From: Catellatospora tritici
GTDB lineage: Bacteria; Actinomycetota; Actinomycetes; Mycobacteriales; Micromonosporaceae
Assembly (NCBI RefSeq): GCF_019083965.1
Contig: NZ_JAHRCY010000022.1
Span: 1 to 64,000, forward strand
Direction of reading: 5' to 3'
DNA: 64,000 nt
The position numbers and the translations under genes are program-made. Positions 16,420 to 24,655 of the stretch are shown piece after piece. The notes under the pieces were generated by a model that was given only the letters and a program-made list of their open reading frames with translations, made no database searches and had not been told where the DNA came from. Numbering within the stretch: position 1 is the stretch's first letter; every line of letters begins with the position of its first letter.

Positions 16420-16698
16420 CGCGCACAGGGCTGCGCGCGGCTCGTCGACGGCGGTGAGGTCGAAGTCTGCGCGGTCGTGGCGACGGCGCCGGAGCTGGTC
16501 GAGGCGGTCGACCGGCAGCGCCCCGGCCCGGTCATCACCGACATCCGGAGGCCGCACGCCACCGAGGACATCGAGGTCGCGCACGCGTTCCGCGCCCGCG
16601 TCCGCAATCGAGCAACCCATCAGCTCCATCTTCGCCAGGCTCGGCCAGCCCAACACCACCGCCGGGTCGCCGCAGTGCTGGCCTACCTCAGCTCATGA
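16420..16698 (+). pseudogene. Decayed LuxR-type response regulator
   Basis: The plus strand encodes EVEVCAVVATAPELVEAVDR, then QRPGPVITDIRRPHATED and IEVAHAFRAR, clear receiver-domain sequence with the phospho-acceptor aspartate in TDIRRP. It then jumps directly to ISSIFARLGQP, the end of a NarL/LuxR DNA-binding domain, and finally, after a frame change, to HHRRVAAVLAYLSS, the usual C-terminus of this family. Most of the receiver's second half, the linker and the first HTH helices are missing, and the start is eroded, so it cannot make a working regulator. Its stop overlaps the end of the acetyltransferase gene by a few bases. No histidine kinase partner is present. Confidence 0.72.
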
Positions 16699-17259
16699 GG
16701 TTTCGGTGGACACCGACTTCAGGCGCTTGCGCTCGACAACGCTTGTCGCCGTGACCACGCTCAGCGGCGGAATGTCCTTCGCGACAACGGCGCCCGCGCC
16801 GACCACCGAACCCCGGCCGATTGTCACACCAGGGGCGACCGTGACCGCAGCACCGATCCAGACGTCATTTTCGATGACGATGGGCGCGTGTGTGATGAAG
16901 TCATAGCGTTCGTCGAGCTCGACTGGGTGCCCGGGCGTGCTCAGAGTCACTCTCGGACCGATCAGGACGCGGTCGCCGATGGTGATTCCCCCGTAGTCGA
17001 GGAAGAAGCACCCCTGATTGATGAACACGCGCTCTCCGAACGACGCGCCAAGCCCGTAGTCGCAATAGAACGGAGGCAGGATGGACAGAGAGTCCGCAAC
17101 GGGTTTGCCGAAGATCTCGGTGAGCACCGCCCTGCGCGCGTCCAGGTCGTCAAACGGCAGTGCGTTGAGGCGCGAGGTGAGGCCCATGACGAGCTGTACG
17201 CGCTCCGCAAACGCTCGTGACTCGGGCGTGCCTGTTCGTAGGCGTTGCTCGTTGCGCAC
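16693..17259 (-). CDS. Sugar O-acetyltransferase (maltose/galactoside acetyltransferase family)
   Basis: A 188-residue left-handed beta-helix (hexapeptide repeat) enzyme of the LacA/Maa/NodL group. N-terminal helical cap (about 1-55), then PPFYCDYGLGASFGERVFIN, catalytic His in STPGHPVELDE, and repeats such as IVIENDVWIGAAVTVAPGVT and IGRGSVVGAGAVV. It transfers acetyl from acetyl-CoA to a sugar hydroxyl, acting as a cytosolic trimer. GTG at 17259 lacks a strong ribosome binding site, so a start at a later ATG is possible. It diverges from an ABC exporter across 54 bases and runs into a dead response-regulator gene. Confidence 0.88.
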   Translation of the reverse strand: MRNEQRLRTGTPESRAFAERVQLVMGLTSRLNALPFDDLDARRAVLTEIFGKPVADSLSILPPFYCDYGLGASFGERVFINQGCFFLDYGGITIGDRVLIGPRVTLSTPGHPVELDERYDFITHAPIVIENDVWIGAAVTVAPGVTIGRGSVVGAGAVVAKDIPPLSVVTATSVVERKRLKSVSTETS

Positions 17260-17313
17260 TGGCTATTCTGGCACGGCTTGCGTCACCGGTCTCCGAGTCA
17301 GCCGAGGGAAGCC

Positions 17314-18123
17314 ATGCCGAAACCGATCAGGCAGGCCGCCGGCACGCGCGTGTCGGCGCAGGACGACGTGCCGCCGGCGCTCCTTCTCACCGGCCTGACC
17401 AAGACATTCGGCGACAAGATCGCGGTCGAGCAGGTCGACCTCACCGTCCCGGCGGGATCGTTCTTCGGCGTGGTCGGGCCCAACGGTGCCGGCAAGACGA
17501 CGGCGTTGTCGATGGCGGTCGGGCTGCTGCGCCCCGACGCCGGCACCTCGGCGGTGTTCGGCGTCGACATGTGGTCCGACCCGGTACGGGCCAAGGCACT
17601 GATCGGCGTGCTGCCGGACAACCTCGCGCTGCCCGAGCGGCTGACCGGGCGGGAGCTGCTCACGTTTCTCGGCCAGCTCCGCGGTCTGGACCCGACCGTG
17701 ATCACCGAGCGGACCCGCGAACTGCTCGCCATCATGGACCTGGAGCATGCCGAACGAACGCTGGTCGTCGACTACTCGACCGGCATGCGCAAGAAGATCG
17801 GCCTGGCGACCGCGCTGCTACACGCGCCCCGGCTACTGGTGCTCGACGAACCGTTCGAGGCGGTCGACCCGGTGTCGGCGGTGGCGTTGAAGGCGATCCT
17901 GGCGCGGTTCGTTGCCGACGGCGGCTCGGTGGTGCTGTCCAGCCATGTCATGGCGCTGGTCGAGCAGCTCTGCGACACGGTGGCCATCATGGTCAAGGGC
18001 AAGGTGGTGGCGACCGGTCCGCTCGACGAGGTCCGTGGCGGGGGCTCCCTCGAGGAGACCTTCGTCCGGCTGGCCGGCGGCGACGCCCGAGCCTCGGAAG
18101 GGCTGTCGTGGTTGGCGTCCTGA
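17314..18123 (+). CDS. ABC transporter ATP-binding protein
   Basis: A 269-residue ATPase: Walker A VGPNGAGKTT, signature YSTGMRKKI, Walker B LLVLDEPFEAVDP and H-loop VVLSSHVM. ATG at 17314 is preceded by GAGGGAAGCC; an upstream extension in frame has no family sequence. The stop lies 16 bases inside the next gene, a large permease, so the pair is co-translated and forms one transporter. KKIGLATALLHAPRLLVLDE matches ATPases of the ABC-2 exporters found with single giant permeases. Substrate unknown. Confidence 0.9.
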   Translation: MPKPIRQAAGTRVSAQDDVPPALLLTGLTKTFGDKIAVEQVDLTVPAGSFFGVVGPNGAGKTTALSMAVGLLRPDAGTSAVFGVDMWSDPVRAKALIGVLPDNLALPERLTGRELLTFLGQLRGLDPTVITERTRELLAIMDLEHAERTLVVDYSTGMRKKIGLATALLHAPRLLVLDEPFEAVDPVSAVALKAILARFVADGGSVVLSSHVMALVEQLCDTVAIMVKGKVVATGPLDEVRGGGSLEETFVRLAGGDARASEGLSWLAS

Positions 18124-20003
18124 TCCGGATGAAGCTGGCGATCATCCGCAACTCGATGACGGGCGGCCGGGCCGCCTTGATGATCACCGGCGGTGTGCTC
18201 GGCCTGTTGGCCGCCGCCACCACCGTCTGGCTCAGCCTGGTGGACCCGTCGGGGCCTGGCGTGGTCCCCGATCTGCTCGCCACGGCGTACCTGGTCTGGT
18301 TGCTCGGGTGGGTGGCCGGCCCGGTGTGGGGCGCCTCGTCGGTCCTGCGCGTCGAGCACTTCGCGCTGCTGCCGGCGCCGCGCCGGCAGTTGGCGGTCGG
18401 CCTGCTCGGCGCGGCGTTCGTCGGCGTCACCGCCGCGGTCACCGCCCTGGCGTTTCTCAGCCTTGTCGTGTACGGCATCCGCCAGGGCGTGCTGCCCGCG
18501 CTCGTCGCGGTGCCGGCGGCCGCGCTGCAACTGGTGGTGGTGGTCCTGCTGTCCCGCACATCGTTCAGCGTGTTCGGTCTGATCGCCCGGGGGCGCGTCG
18601 GTTCGGCGTTCACCGGGCTCCTGCTCGCGGCGTTCCTGGTACTCACCCAGTCCGGCTGGATCGTCGTCGTCGCGATCGCCTACTCGCAGGTGCTCGCCAC
18701 CGGTTTCCCGTCGGGATACTCGACCGTTGTGCGGGCGATTCCGTCCGGATGGGGCGTGGCCGCCGTCGAGTTCGCCCGCGATGGACAGTGGTGGCGCGTG
18801 GTCGGTCTGCTGGTTGCCATGGTCGCGCTGATCGGCCTGCTGCTGCTCGGCTGGAGTCGCACGCTGGGGTCGTTCCGCCACGGCCGGGCAACGATCCGCG
18901 GCGGCAGCCACGCGCCGGTCGCCACTCGGCCCCTGCTCGCGGGGCGCACCACGGCCGTCGTCCGCAAGGAACTGCGCACCTGGTGGCGCGACCCGGCGCG
19001 GACCCAGATGCTGGCGATCGTGCTCGGATGGGCGTTGGGGACCGCGTCGCTGCCGCTGACCCTGGGCTGGACGGCGGCGCTTCCGTGGGCCGGTCCGGCC
19101 ATCGCATTGATGGCGGCCACGGTGGCCTGCAACCTCTACGCCGAAGACGGAACCGCGCTGTGGTTGACCCTGCAGACCAGCACCGAACGGGAGGACCTGC
19201 GCGGCCGACAGTGGGCGTACCTGCTGGTGTTCGGGTCACTCACCGTCGCCGTCACGATCGGGTTCACGCTCTGGAGCGGGTACACCTGGGCCTGGCCGTG
19301 GGTGCTCGCACTGGTGCCCGCTCTGCTCGGTGGCGGCGTGGGCCTGGCCGTGTTCACCTCGGTCGTGGCGCTGACGCCCGGCCCGGACGCGCACAAACGG
19401 CCGGACAACCCGCTGGAGCAGGCCGAGACCCTGTGGCAGCCGCAGGTGTTGTTCTGGGTCGGCCTGCTGCCGCCCGTGCCGGCCGTCGTGATGGTCATCC
19501 TCGGCACCGTGTTCGACAACACCGCGCTGCGGTGGGCCGGTGGTCCGGTCGGGCTGGTCACGGGCGTCTTCCTGGGGTGGTGGTTGGGGCGGGTCGCGAT
19601 CATCCGGTTGCGGGCCAAGGGCCCGGAGATGCTGTTCCTGATGCGCACCGGGCGTGCCGCGAAGACCGTCGCCGCGGCGGCGCCCACGGGCGACGTACCC
19701 AAGGTCAAGCTGTCCGGACGGGAGAGCCTTGTCGCGGTGCTTTCCTGGGTCCTCGGCCCACTCTGCCTCTTCCCGCAGGGCTTGGTGCCTGTGGTGATCC
19801 TGCTCGCCGGTGCCGATTTGAAGCTGTGGTTCCTGGCGCTGTACTTCCCGGATCCGCTGCGCTGGCCGGTGGCCGTTCTCATGGTGCTGCTCGGGATCCA
19901 CCTGCTCCGTCGAGCGATCCGGCTCACCGGCAAGAGCATCCGGCGGGCTCCCGGCCGCTCGAGCGAACTGCCGTCGATCCGCGCCGACCAGGAGTTCGAG
20001 TAG
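18108..20003 (+). CDS. Large ABC exporter permease
   Basis: A 631-residue polytopic protein with about 12-14 transmembrane helices, for example ALMITGGVLGLLAAATTVWL, GLLLAAFLVLTQSGWIVVVA and VLALVPALLGGGVGLAVF. GTG at 18108 is chosen for the GGAAGGG five bases upstream; it overlaps the ATPase end by 16 bases. Charged cytoplasmic loops include VVRKELRTWWRDPARTQML, a conserved feature of this permease class. At twice the usual ABC-2 permease length it is probably a fused pair of six-helix units. The second half (from about 310) resembles the first only in hydropathy. Confidence 0.85.
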   Translation: MVGVLIRMKLAIIRNSMTGGRAALMITGGVLGLLAAATTVWLSLVDPSGPGVVPDLLATAYLVWLLGWVAGPVWGASSVLRVEHFALLPAPRRQLAVGLLGAAFVGVTAAVTALAFLSLVVYGIRQGVLPALVAVPAAALQLVVVVLLSRTSFSVFGLIARGRVGSAFTGLLLAAFLVLTQSGWIVVVAIAYSQVLATGFPSGYSTVVRAIPSGWGVAAVEFARDGQWWRVVGLLVAMVALIGLLLLGWSRTLGSFRHGRATIRGGSHAPVATRPLLAGRTTAVVRKELRTWWRDPARTQMLAIVLGWALGTASLPLTLGWTAALPWAGPAIALMAATVACNLYAEDGTALWLTLQTSTEREDLRGRQWAYLLVFGSLTVAVTIGFTLWSGYTWAWPWVLALVPALLGGGVGLAVFTSVVALTPGPDAHKRPDNPLEQAETLWQPQVLFWVGLLPPVPAVVMVILGTVFDNTALRWAGGPVGLVTGVFLGWWLGRVAIIRLRAKGPEMLFLMRTGRAAKTVAAAAPTGDVPKVKLSGRESLVAVLSWVLGPLCLFPQGLVPVVILLAGADLKLWFLALYFPDPLRWPVAVLMVLLGIHLLRRAIRLTGKSIRRAPGRSSELPSIRADQEFE

Positions 20004-20218
20004 GTCTGTCCCGTCGGCCCCGGACACGGCGACCTCGCCAACTGTGGCCCACCGAACGCCCTTCCCGCCGTCGGCGGTTGTGGCTGGGTTAATGGTGCCG
20101 GTCGTGGGCGAGCGTGTCGCGGCGAAGATTTCTCCGGGGCCGTGTCGATCCGCGCGCCACTCGTTCGACCTTAGGGTGCGAGAGCCGAGAGGCGGCCCCG
20201 CCGAGCGAGGAGAACGCG

Positions 20219-20587
20219 ATGCCGAAGTACCTGCTGATCATGCGAGGCACCGACGAGTCGAATGCGGCCATGATGGCCGACATCGACGAGATGATGATTA
20301 CGACCCGCCAGTTCATCGAGGAGACGGTCAAGGCCGGCGTGCTGCTCGCGGCGGAAGGTTTGGACGATCCGGGCCAGGGCGTGGTGGTCGACTTCAGCGG
20401 CGAGGTCCCGGTGGTCACGGACGGGCCCTACGGCGAGACCAAGGAACTGTTCGGGGGCTTCTTCATGCTCGAGGTCGCCTCGAAACAGGAGGCCGTCGAG
20501 TGGGCCAAGCGGGTCCCGACGGCCCCCGGGGCCAAGATCGAGATCCGGCGGGTGCCCGAGAGTGACGAGGTCCCGCAGGTCGGGTGA
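20219..20587 (+). CDS. YCII-domain (DGPF) protein
   Basis: A 122-residue ferredoxin-like-fold protein. MPKYLLIMRGTDESNAAMMA at the start, GEVPVVTDGPYGETKELFGG and FFMLEVASKQEAVEWAKRVP are the YCII/DGPF signature; the DGPF motif reads DGPYGETKE here. ATG at 20219 follows GAGGAGAACGCG. In actinobacteria such genes often precede an ECF sigma factor of the ECF41/42 type; here the next intact gene is a sigma factor on the other strand with broken sequence between. Function is not established biochemically. Confidence 0.88.
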   Translation: MPKYLLIMRGTDESNAAMMADIDEMMITTRQFIEETVKAGVLLAAEGLDDPGQGVVVDFSGEVPVVTDGPYGETKELFGGFFMLEVASKQEAVEWAKRVPTAPGAKIEIRRVPESDEVPQVG

Positions 20588-21063
20588 TCGTCAAGGAGGG
20601 GGCCGGAGGCCTCCGGACTGTCCGACACCACGGCGTGCGCCCCGGTGAAGTCCGCGACCGGTGCCTACCTCGTGCACCAGAAGACGCTGGCCGCCGGCGC
20701 GGTGGTGGACGACGGCGAGCTGCTCCAGGTCGACGTGTCCAAGCCTCCGGCGGTGCTGGGCCCGGCGGTGGTCACCATCCGGTACTGACGAGCACGTCAA
20801 TCTTTCCTACGCCACCTGGTACGCGGACCTACTCAACGCCTCCGCGGCGGTTCAGTAGCACGAGCAGGACCGCTCGGAGCCGCGTCCCCAAGGCTCATCG
20901 GCCGCTTGGCCCACGCCGGAGGCGACCCGCACACCCGGCCGGGATGAGGCGGTGCCGGGACCTGGGCGGCATCGGTCGTGCCGCATCGAGCCGTCGGGCA
21001 GCCTGCGGGTGGGGGCTCCTTCGCACCGCCGTACGCGGACGATGGAGCCCCTACCCGGCATGC
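20588..21063. other. Intergenic region with probable coding remnants
   Basis: A 476-base region between the YCII gene and the sigma-factor gene. On the plus strand, from about 20651 to a stop at 20786-20788, the sequence reads SATGAYLVHQKTLAAGAV, then SKPPAVLGPAVVTIRY, which looks like the C-terminal end of a secreted or beta-sandwich protein without a start. Another short stretch (EHVNLSYATWYADLLNASAA) ends at 20856. I do not recognise the parent families. No start codon with a ribosome binding site serves either piece. Confidence 0.35.
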
Positions 21064-22659
21064 CTATCCGTCCGTGCGCTGGAGGCTGCGCAGGCAGCCG
21101 GGCACCCGGTAGAGCAACGTGTCGAAGACCTTTGGCATGACCACGACGTTCGACGCCGCGCCGGCCGACCTCAGCCGCAGCGACGTCCCGTCACTCCAGA
21201 TGAGGTCGCCGCCGCGGTAACACAGCGCCTGCGGCAACTTCGCGCCCGCGCCGACGAGATCGACCCGGCGTAGCAGCCGGCCGTCGGCCAGCGAGAACTC
21301 GATCACCCCGGTCTTCGTCGGCGGGCTGCCGTCCGGACCGTGCCGGAAGAACTGGACGCTGCCGACGCCATCGGCAGCCGCGTCCAGCGCCACCACGAAC
21401 CCGCTGCCCGGACCGGCCGGATTCCGCATGAACACCAGATCCTCGCCCTCTCCGAGGTATGGCGCCGCGTCGACCGACAGCAACCGCGCCGCTCCCGTCG
21501 CCGGATCCACTACCTGCAGTGGAACACGGGTGGTAGTCCTGCTGTCGAGGATGCGCAGCAGTTCGCCGGTGTCCAGCACGGCGGTGGCGGTGACGGTCGT
21601 GGCCGCGTCGACCTCCCGAACCGACCACGCGCTCAGCGAAACGAGGCGACCCGGACCCGTTGGGGTCTGGACGAACAGCCAGCCGCCCGAGGGCGCCCAT
21701 CCGACCCATGTCGCCTGCGGGAGGAGGTGCTCCTGCGTACCGGTCAGATCCCGCACCACGACCTCTTGCTGCGTCATCGTGGCCAGCCAGCGGCCGTCCG
21801 GGGACAGGCTGGCCTGTCCATCCGGTGGGGAGTCCTGACGCCACCAGGCACCGTCGGCCGTGACCAGGTAGACAGGCCCCGGATCCGACCCTCTCGTCAG
21901 CGCCACACCGCGGCCGACGCCACGATCGCGCGGCAGCGGCTGGGCACTCGCCCGACGATCGGGCAGTTGCCCCGGCAGCGGCAGCAGCGACGGCGACGGC
22001 GACGCTGACGGCGAACTCGGTGGCAGCAGAGGACGGGAGTCGGGCCTGCCCGGTCCGAGCAAAACCAGCCCCACCAGCACCGGGACCAGGACCAAACCGG
22101 CCACGCCCGCGACGCGGGCCGTCCGATGGCGCTTGGCCGCCGTCACTGCCCGGGTCGGGTTCGCGTACTGGCCGGCCTGTTCGGCGTACAGGGGCAGTGC
22201 CTCCCGCAGCCGTACGAGGGCGTCGTGGGTGTTCCGCTTGACCGAGCCGACCGAGCAGCCCAGAGCCGACGCGGTGGCGGCTTCGGACAGGTCCTCGTAG
22301 AAACGCAGCACCACCGTCGCCCGCTGACGGGGCGTCAGGCGGTCGAGCGCACGGCCGAGCGCGATCCGGTCGACTGCCCGCTGCTCCTGGTCGCCGCCGG
22401 GCCGGTCGGGCACCTCCGCGACCGGGCGGGCCGGACGGCGACGCCACCACGAGATCTGCTCATTGATCATGATGCGCCGCACGTACGCCTCCGGCTGGCC
22501 GCCGTCGCGGATCTGCCGCCACCGCGCGGCTGCCTTCGCCAGCGCCGTCTGCACCAGATCCTCCGCCGCGTGGTGCTCACCGGTCAGCAGGAACGCGGTT
22601 CGCGACAGCGCACCGCCGCGCGCGACCACGAACTCGTGAAACCCGTCGTACCTGTTCAC
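21064..22659 (-). CDS. ECF sigma factor (SigE family) fused to transmembrane helix and extracytoplasmic domain
   Basis: A 531-residue protein. Residues 1-165 are a complete group-4 sigma factor: region 2 (EDLVQTALAKAAARW to NEQISWWRRRP) and region 4 (LTPRQRATVVLRFYEDLSEA, ALGCSVGSVKRNTHDAL). A basic stretch leads to one transmembrane helix (about 183-202, VAGVAGLVLVPVLVGLVLL), a Pro/Ser linker, and about 300 residues that look like a beta-propeller (SPDGRWLATMTQQEVVVRDL; WVGWAPSGGW). The sigma would sit in the cytoplasm, tethered to an outer sensor, with no separate anti-sigma gene. GTG at 22659 follows GGAGGTGAAGG. It is head-to-head with a paralogue of the same architecture. Confidence 0.88.
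   Translation of the reverse strand: MNRYDGFHEFVVARGGALSRTAFLLTGEHHAAEDLVQTALAKAAARWRQIRDGGQPEAYVRRIMINEQISWWRRRPARPVAEVPDRPGGDQEQRAVDRIALGRALDRLTPRQRATVVLRFYEDLSEAATASALGCSVGSVKRNTHDALVRLREALPLYAEQAGQYANPTRAVTAAKRHRTARVAGVAGLVLVPVLVGLVLLGPGRPDSRPLLPPSSPSASPSPSLLPLPGQLPDRRASAQPLPRDRGVGRGVALTRGSDPGPVYLVTADGAWWRQDSPPDGQASLSPDGRWLATMTQQEVVVRDLTGTQEHLLPQATWVGWAPSGGWLFVQTPTGPGRLVSLSAWSVREVDAATTVTATAVLDTGELLRILDSRTTTRVPLQVVDPATGAARLLSVDAAPYLGEGEDLVFMRNPAGPGSGFVVALDAAADGVGSVQFFRHGPDGSPPTKTGVIEFSLADGRLLRRVDLVGAGAKLPQALCYRGGDLIWSDGTSLRLRSAGAASNVVVMPKVFDTLLYRVPGCLRSLQRTDG
22517..22655 (-). repeat. Inverted repeat arm 1 (start of sigma gene at 21064-22659)
   Basis: This 139-base stretch, read on the minus strand, matches 22965-23103 on the plus strand at 130 of 139 positions by hand alignment. 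It is the 5' coding part of one sigma-fusion gene; the partner arm is the same part of its divergent paralogue. Confidence 0.85.
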
Positions 22660-22960
22660 CCTTCACCTCCACCACCAATACGCGACAGTCTCGCGGAAGG
22701 TTGGGGTGCGGCACCTCGGCGGCATCACCGTGCACTGCGGGTCGGCGTGTTCGGCCACCTGCTCGTCGGCCCGCTGGGCAAGGTCGTGAACCTCGAGCCG
22801 CGTTGCGGTGTGCGGCCGCGATTCTCCGTCAGGCTGCCGCGAACCGGCCCAGCACGACGCGGTGGCACGGCCGGGCAGCCGGTCCGAGCGAGCCGAAATA
22901 CTCACCTCCTGATCCCCAACCCGGGCAGGCCCTACCGCGTGTGGGGGGCGGAGGTAATCG
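22660..22960. promoter_or_regulatory. Divergent promoter region of the two sigma-fusion genes
   Basis: A 301-base spacer. GGAGGTGAAGG serves the minus-strand gene and GGAGGTAATCG the plus-strand gene. ECF-type -35 (AAC) boxes cannot be fixed with confidence. An 80-codon frame on the minus strand (22905-22663) ends three bases before the sigma start, but its sequence is not convincing. Confidence 0.4.
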
Positions 22961-24538
22961 ATGGACAGGTACGACGGGTTTCACGAGTTCGTGGTCGCAC
23001 GCGGCGGTGCGCTGTCGCGCACCGCGTTTCTGCTGGCAGGCGAGCACCACACGGCGGAGGATCTGGTGCAGACGGCACTGGCCAAGGCAGCCGCGCGGTG
23101 GCGACACATCGTGGCCCACGGCGAGCCCGAGGCATACATACGCCGGATCATGGTCAATGAGCGGATCACCTGGTGGCGCCGCCGCCCGGCCCGGCCCGTC
23201 GCCCACGTGCCCGAACGGGCGGGCCCGGACGAACCGCACCACATCGTGGAGCGGATCGCCCTGGGGCAGGCGCTGGACACGCTGACCCCGCGCCAACGAG
23301 CGGTCGTGGTGCTGCGCTTCTACGAGGACTTGTCCGAGGCCGAGACCGCGGCGGCCCTGGGCTGCTCGATCGGCACCGTCAAGAGCCAGACCCACGTGGC
23401 GCTGAACCACCTGCGGCGCGCTCTGCCGCTGTATGCCGAGCAGGCGGGCCAGTACGCCGACGCCGACGCGGCGATGGCCGCGGCCCGCAAGCGCCGGGTG
23501 CGCTGGGTGGCGGCCACCGCGACGCTGGTCGTGCTACCGGTGGTGATCGCCGTGACGGTGTTCACGACCCGGCAGCCGTCGCCGCCGCCGACCACACCGG
23601 CCCCACCCTCACCGACGGCGAGCCTACTGCGCACCGCACCAGGGGCGCCCCCGCTGCCCGAAGCACTCCCCTCGGCCGGACAGACACTGCCCAGCCTGCC
23701 CGCCGACCGCGGGGTCGGGCGGGTTTCGCTGCTGCGGGCGCAGCGTTTCGCCGACGGCGGCACGAATCTGCAGCTCGCCACCGCGGCAGGCTGGTACGGC
23801 ATGCGGATCGCGGCGGAGTCCCCGGACCTGCTCCTGTCACCCGACGGCCGCTGGCTGGCGTGGACCGGCGCCGATCATCGCACGGTGCTGCGGGACCTGA
23901 CGGGCACGACACAGCGGTCGCTGCCCGCCTTTCCCATCGCGTTCGCGCCGGCCGGCGAGTGGGCCGTGATCAGCGGTTCCCCAGGGTCTCACCAGGTGCT
24001 GTCGCTGTCGGACTTCACCTCATCGCAGTTCGACACCCCTGGCAGGTGGACCGACGTCCACGGCGTGCTCGACACCGGTGAGGTTGTGCTCGGCGACGGT
24101 TGGGAGCCCGGTCCGCAGCAGTTCGGCCTGACCGTGCTGGACCCGCGTACCGGCCGGTCGCACAAGGTACGGGTCGACCTCACCTCGGCGCTGCGCGCAA
24201 AACAGGACGTACGCGACTTCAACGCGCGTCCCAAGGTCGTGCCGATCAGCGACCACACTGCGGCGGTGCTGGCCTACGGGCAGGAGGAAGGCGTCGCTCT
24301 GGTCGAATTCTCCCTGCTCGACGGGACAGTCCTGCGGCACGTCGAGCTGGCCGCGCAGGCCCCGTCCACGACCGCCGTCCCGGTCGCCTGCCTGCGGGGC
24401 CGCGACCAGATCTGGTACGACCGAGGCGTACTGCGCCGCACGGGTCCCGGCGGCGACGCCGGAGCGCTCACCCTGCGACACGACGGGTTCGGCACGTTCC
24501 TCGGCGGTTGCCGACGTGAGGTGCCGTACCCGGAGTGA
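22961..24538 (+). CDS. ECF sigma factor (SigE family) fused to transmembrane helix and extracytoplasmic domain, paralogue
   Basis: A 525-residue protein with the same design as its divergent neighbour: sigma regions 2 and 4 (residues 1-165; WWRRRPARPVAHVPE, LTPRQRAVVVLRFYEDLSEA, ALGCSIGTVKSQTHVAL), one transmembrane helix (about 183-202, WVAATATLVVLPVVIAVTVF), a Pro/Thr-rich linker and an outer propeller-like domain (LLLSPDGRWLAWTGADHRTV; AFAPAGEWAVISG). The sigma parts of the two proteins are about 80% identical, the outer domains far less, so they probably answer different signals but may read similar promoters. ATG at 22961 follows GGAGGTAATCG. Confidence 0.88.
   Translation: MDRYDGFHEFVVARGGALSRTAFLLAGEHHTAEDLVQTALAKAAARWRHIVAHGEPEAYIRRIMVNERITWWRRRPARPVAHVPERAGPDEPHHIVERIALGQALDTLTPRQRAVVVLRFYEDLSEAETAAALGCSIGTVKSQTHVALNHLRRALPLYAEQAGQYADADAAMAAARKRRVRWVAATATLVVLPVVIAVTVFTTRQPSPPPTTPAPPSPTASLLRTAPGAPPLPEALPSAGQTLPSLPADRGVGRVSLLRAQRFADGGTNLQLATAAGWYGMRIAAESPDLLLSPDGRWLAWTGADHRTVLRDLTGTTQRSLPAFPIAFAPAGEWAVISGSPGSHQVLSLSDFTSSQFDTPGRWTDVHGVLDTGEVVLGDGWEPGPQQFGLTVLDPRTGRSHKVRVDLTSALRAKQDVRDFNARPKVVPISDHTAAVLAYGQEEGVALVEFSLLDGTVLRHVELAAQAPSTTAVPVACLRGRDQIWYDRGVLRRTGPGGDAGALTLRHDGFGTFLGGCRREVPYPE
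22965..23103 (+). repeat. Inverted repeat arm 2 (start of sigma gene at 22961-24538)
   Basis: Partner of 22517-22655, about 94% identical over 139 bases in inverted orientation, around a 309-base centre. Confidence 0.85.
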
Positions 24539-24566
24539 GGCCGACCGCCGGGCGGTGGCGCCGTCC

Positions 24567-24608
24567 GGGTGGCCGGCCGCTGGTCCCGCGACCTGCGGCC
24601 GGCCACCC
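24567..24608. terminator. Hairpin terminator between convergent genes
   Basis: Perfect 14-base arms (24567-24580, GGGTGGCCGGCCGC; 24595-24608) around a 14-base loop, between the end of the plus-strand sigma-fusion gene and the end of the minus-strand SRPBCC gene. No T-run. Confidence 0.75.
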
Positions 24609-24655
24609 ATGACCAGCCACCGCGCGCACGACGGCACGCGGGTATGTCGCGGTTG

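Noticed and set aside
22663..22905. 80-codon minus-strand frame ending three bases before the sigma gene
   Set aside because: Spacing suggests coupling, but the sequence has no recognisable pattern, no good ribosome binding site, and lies in the promoter region.
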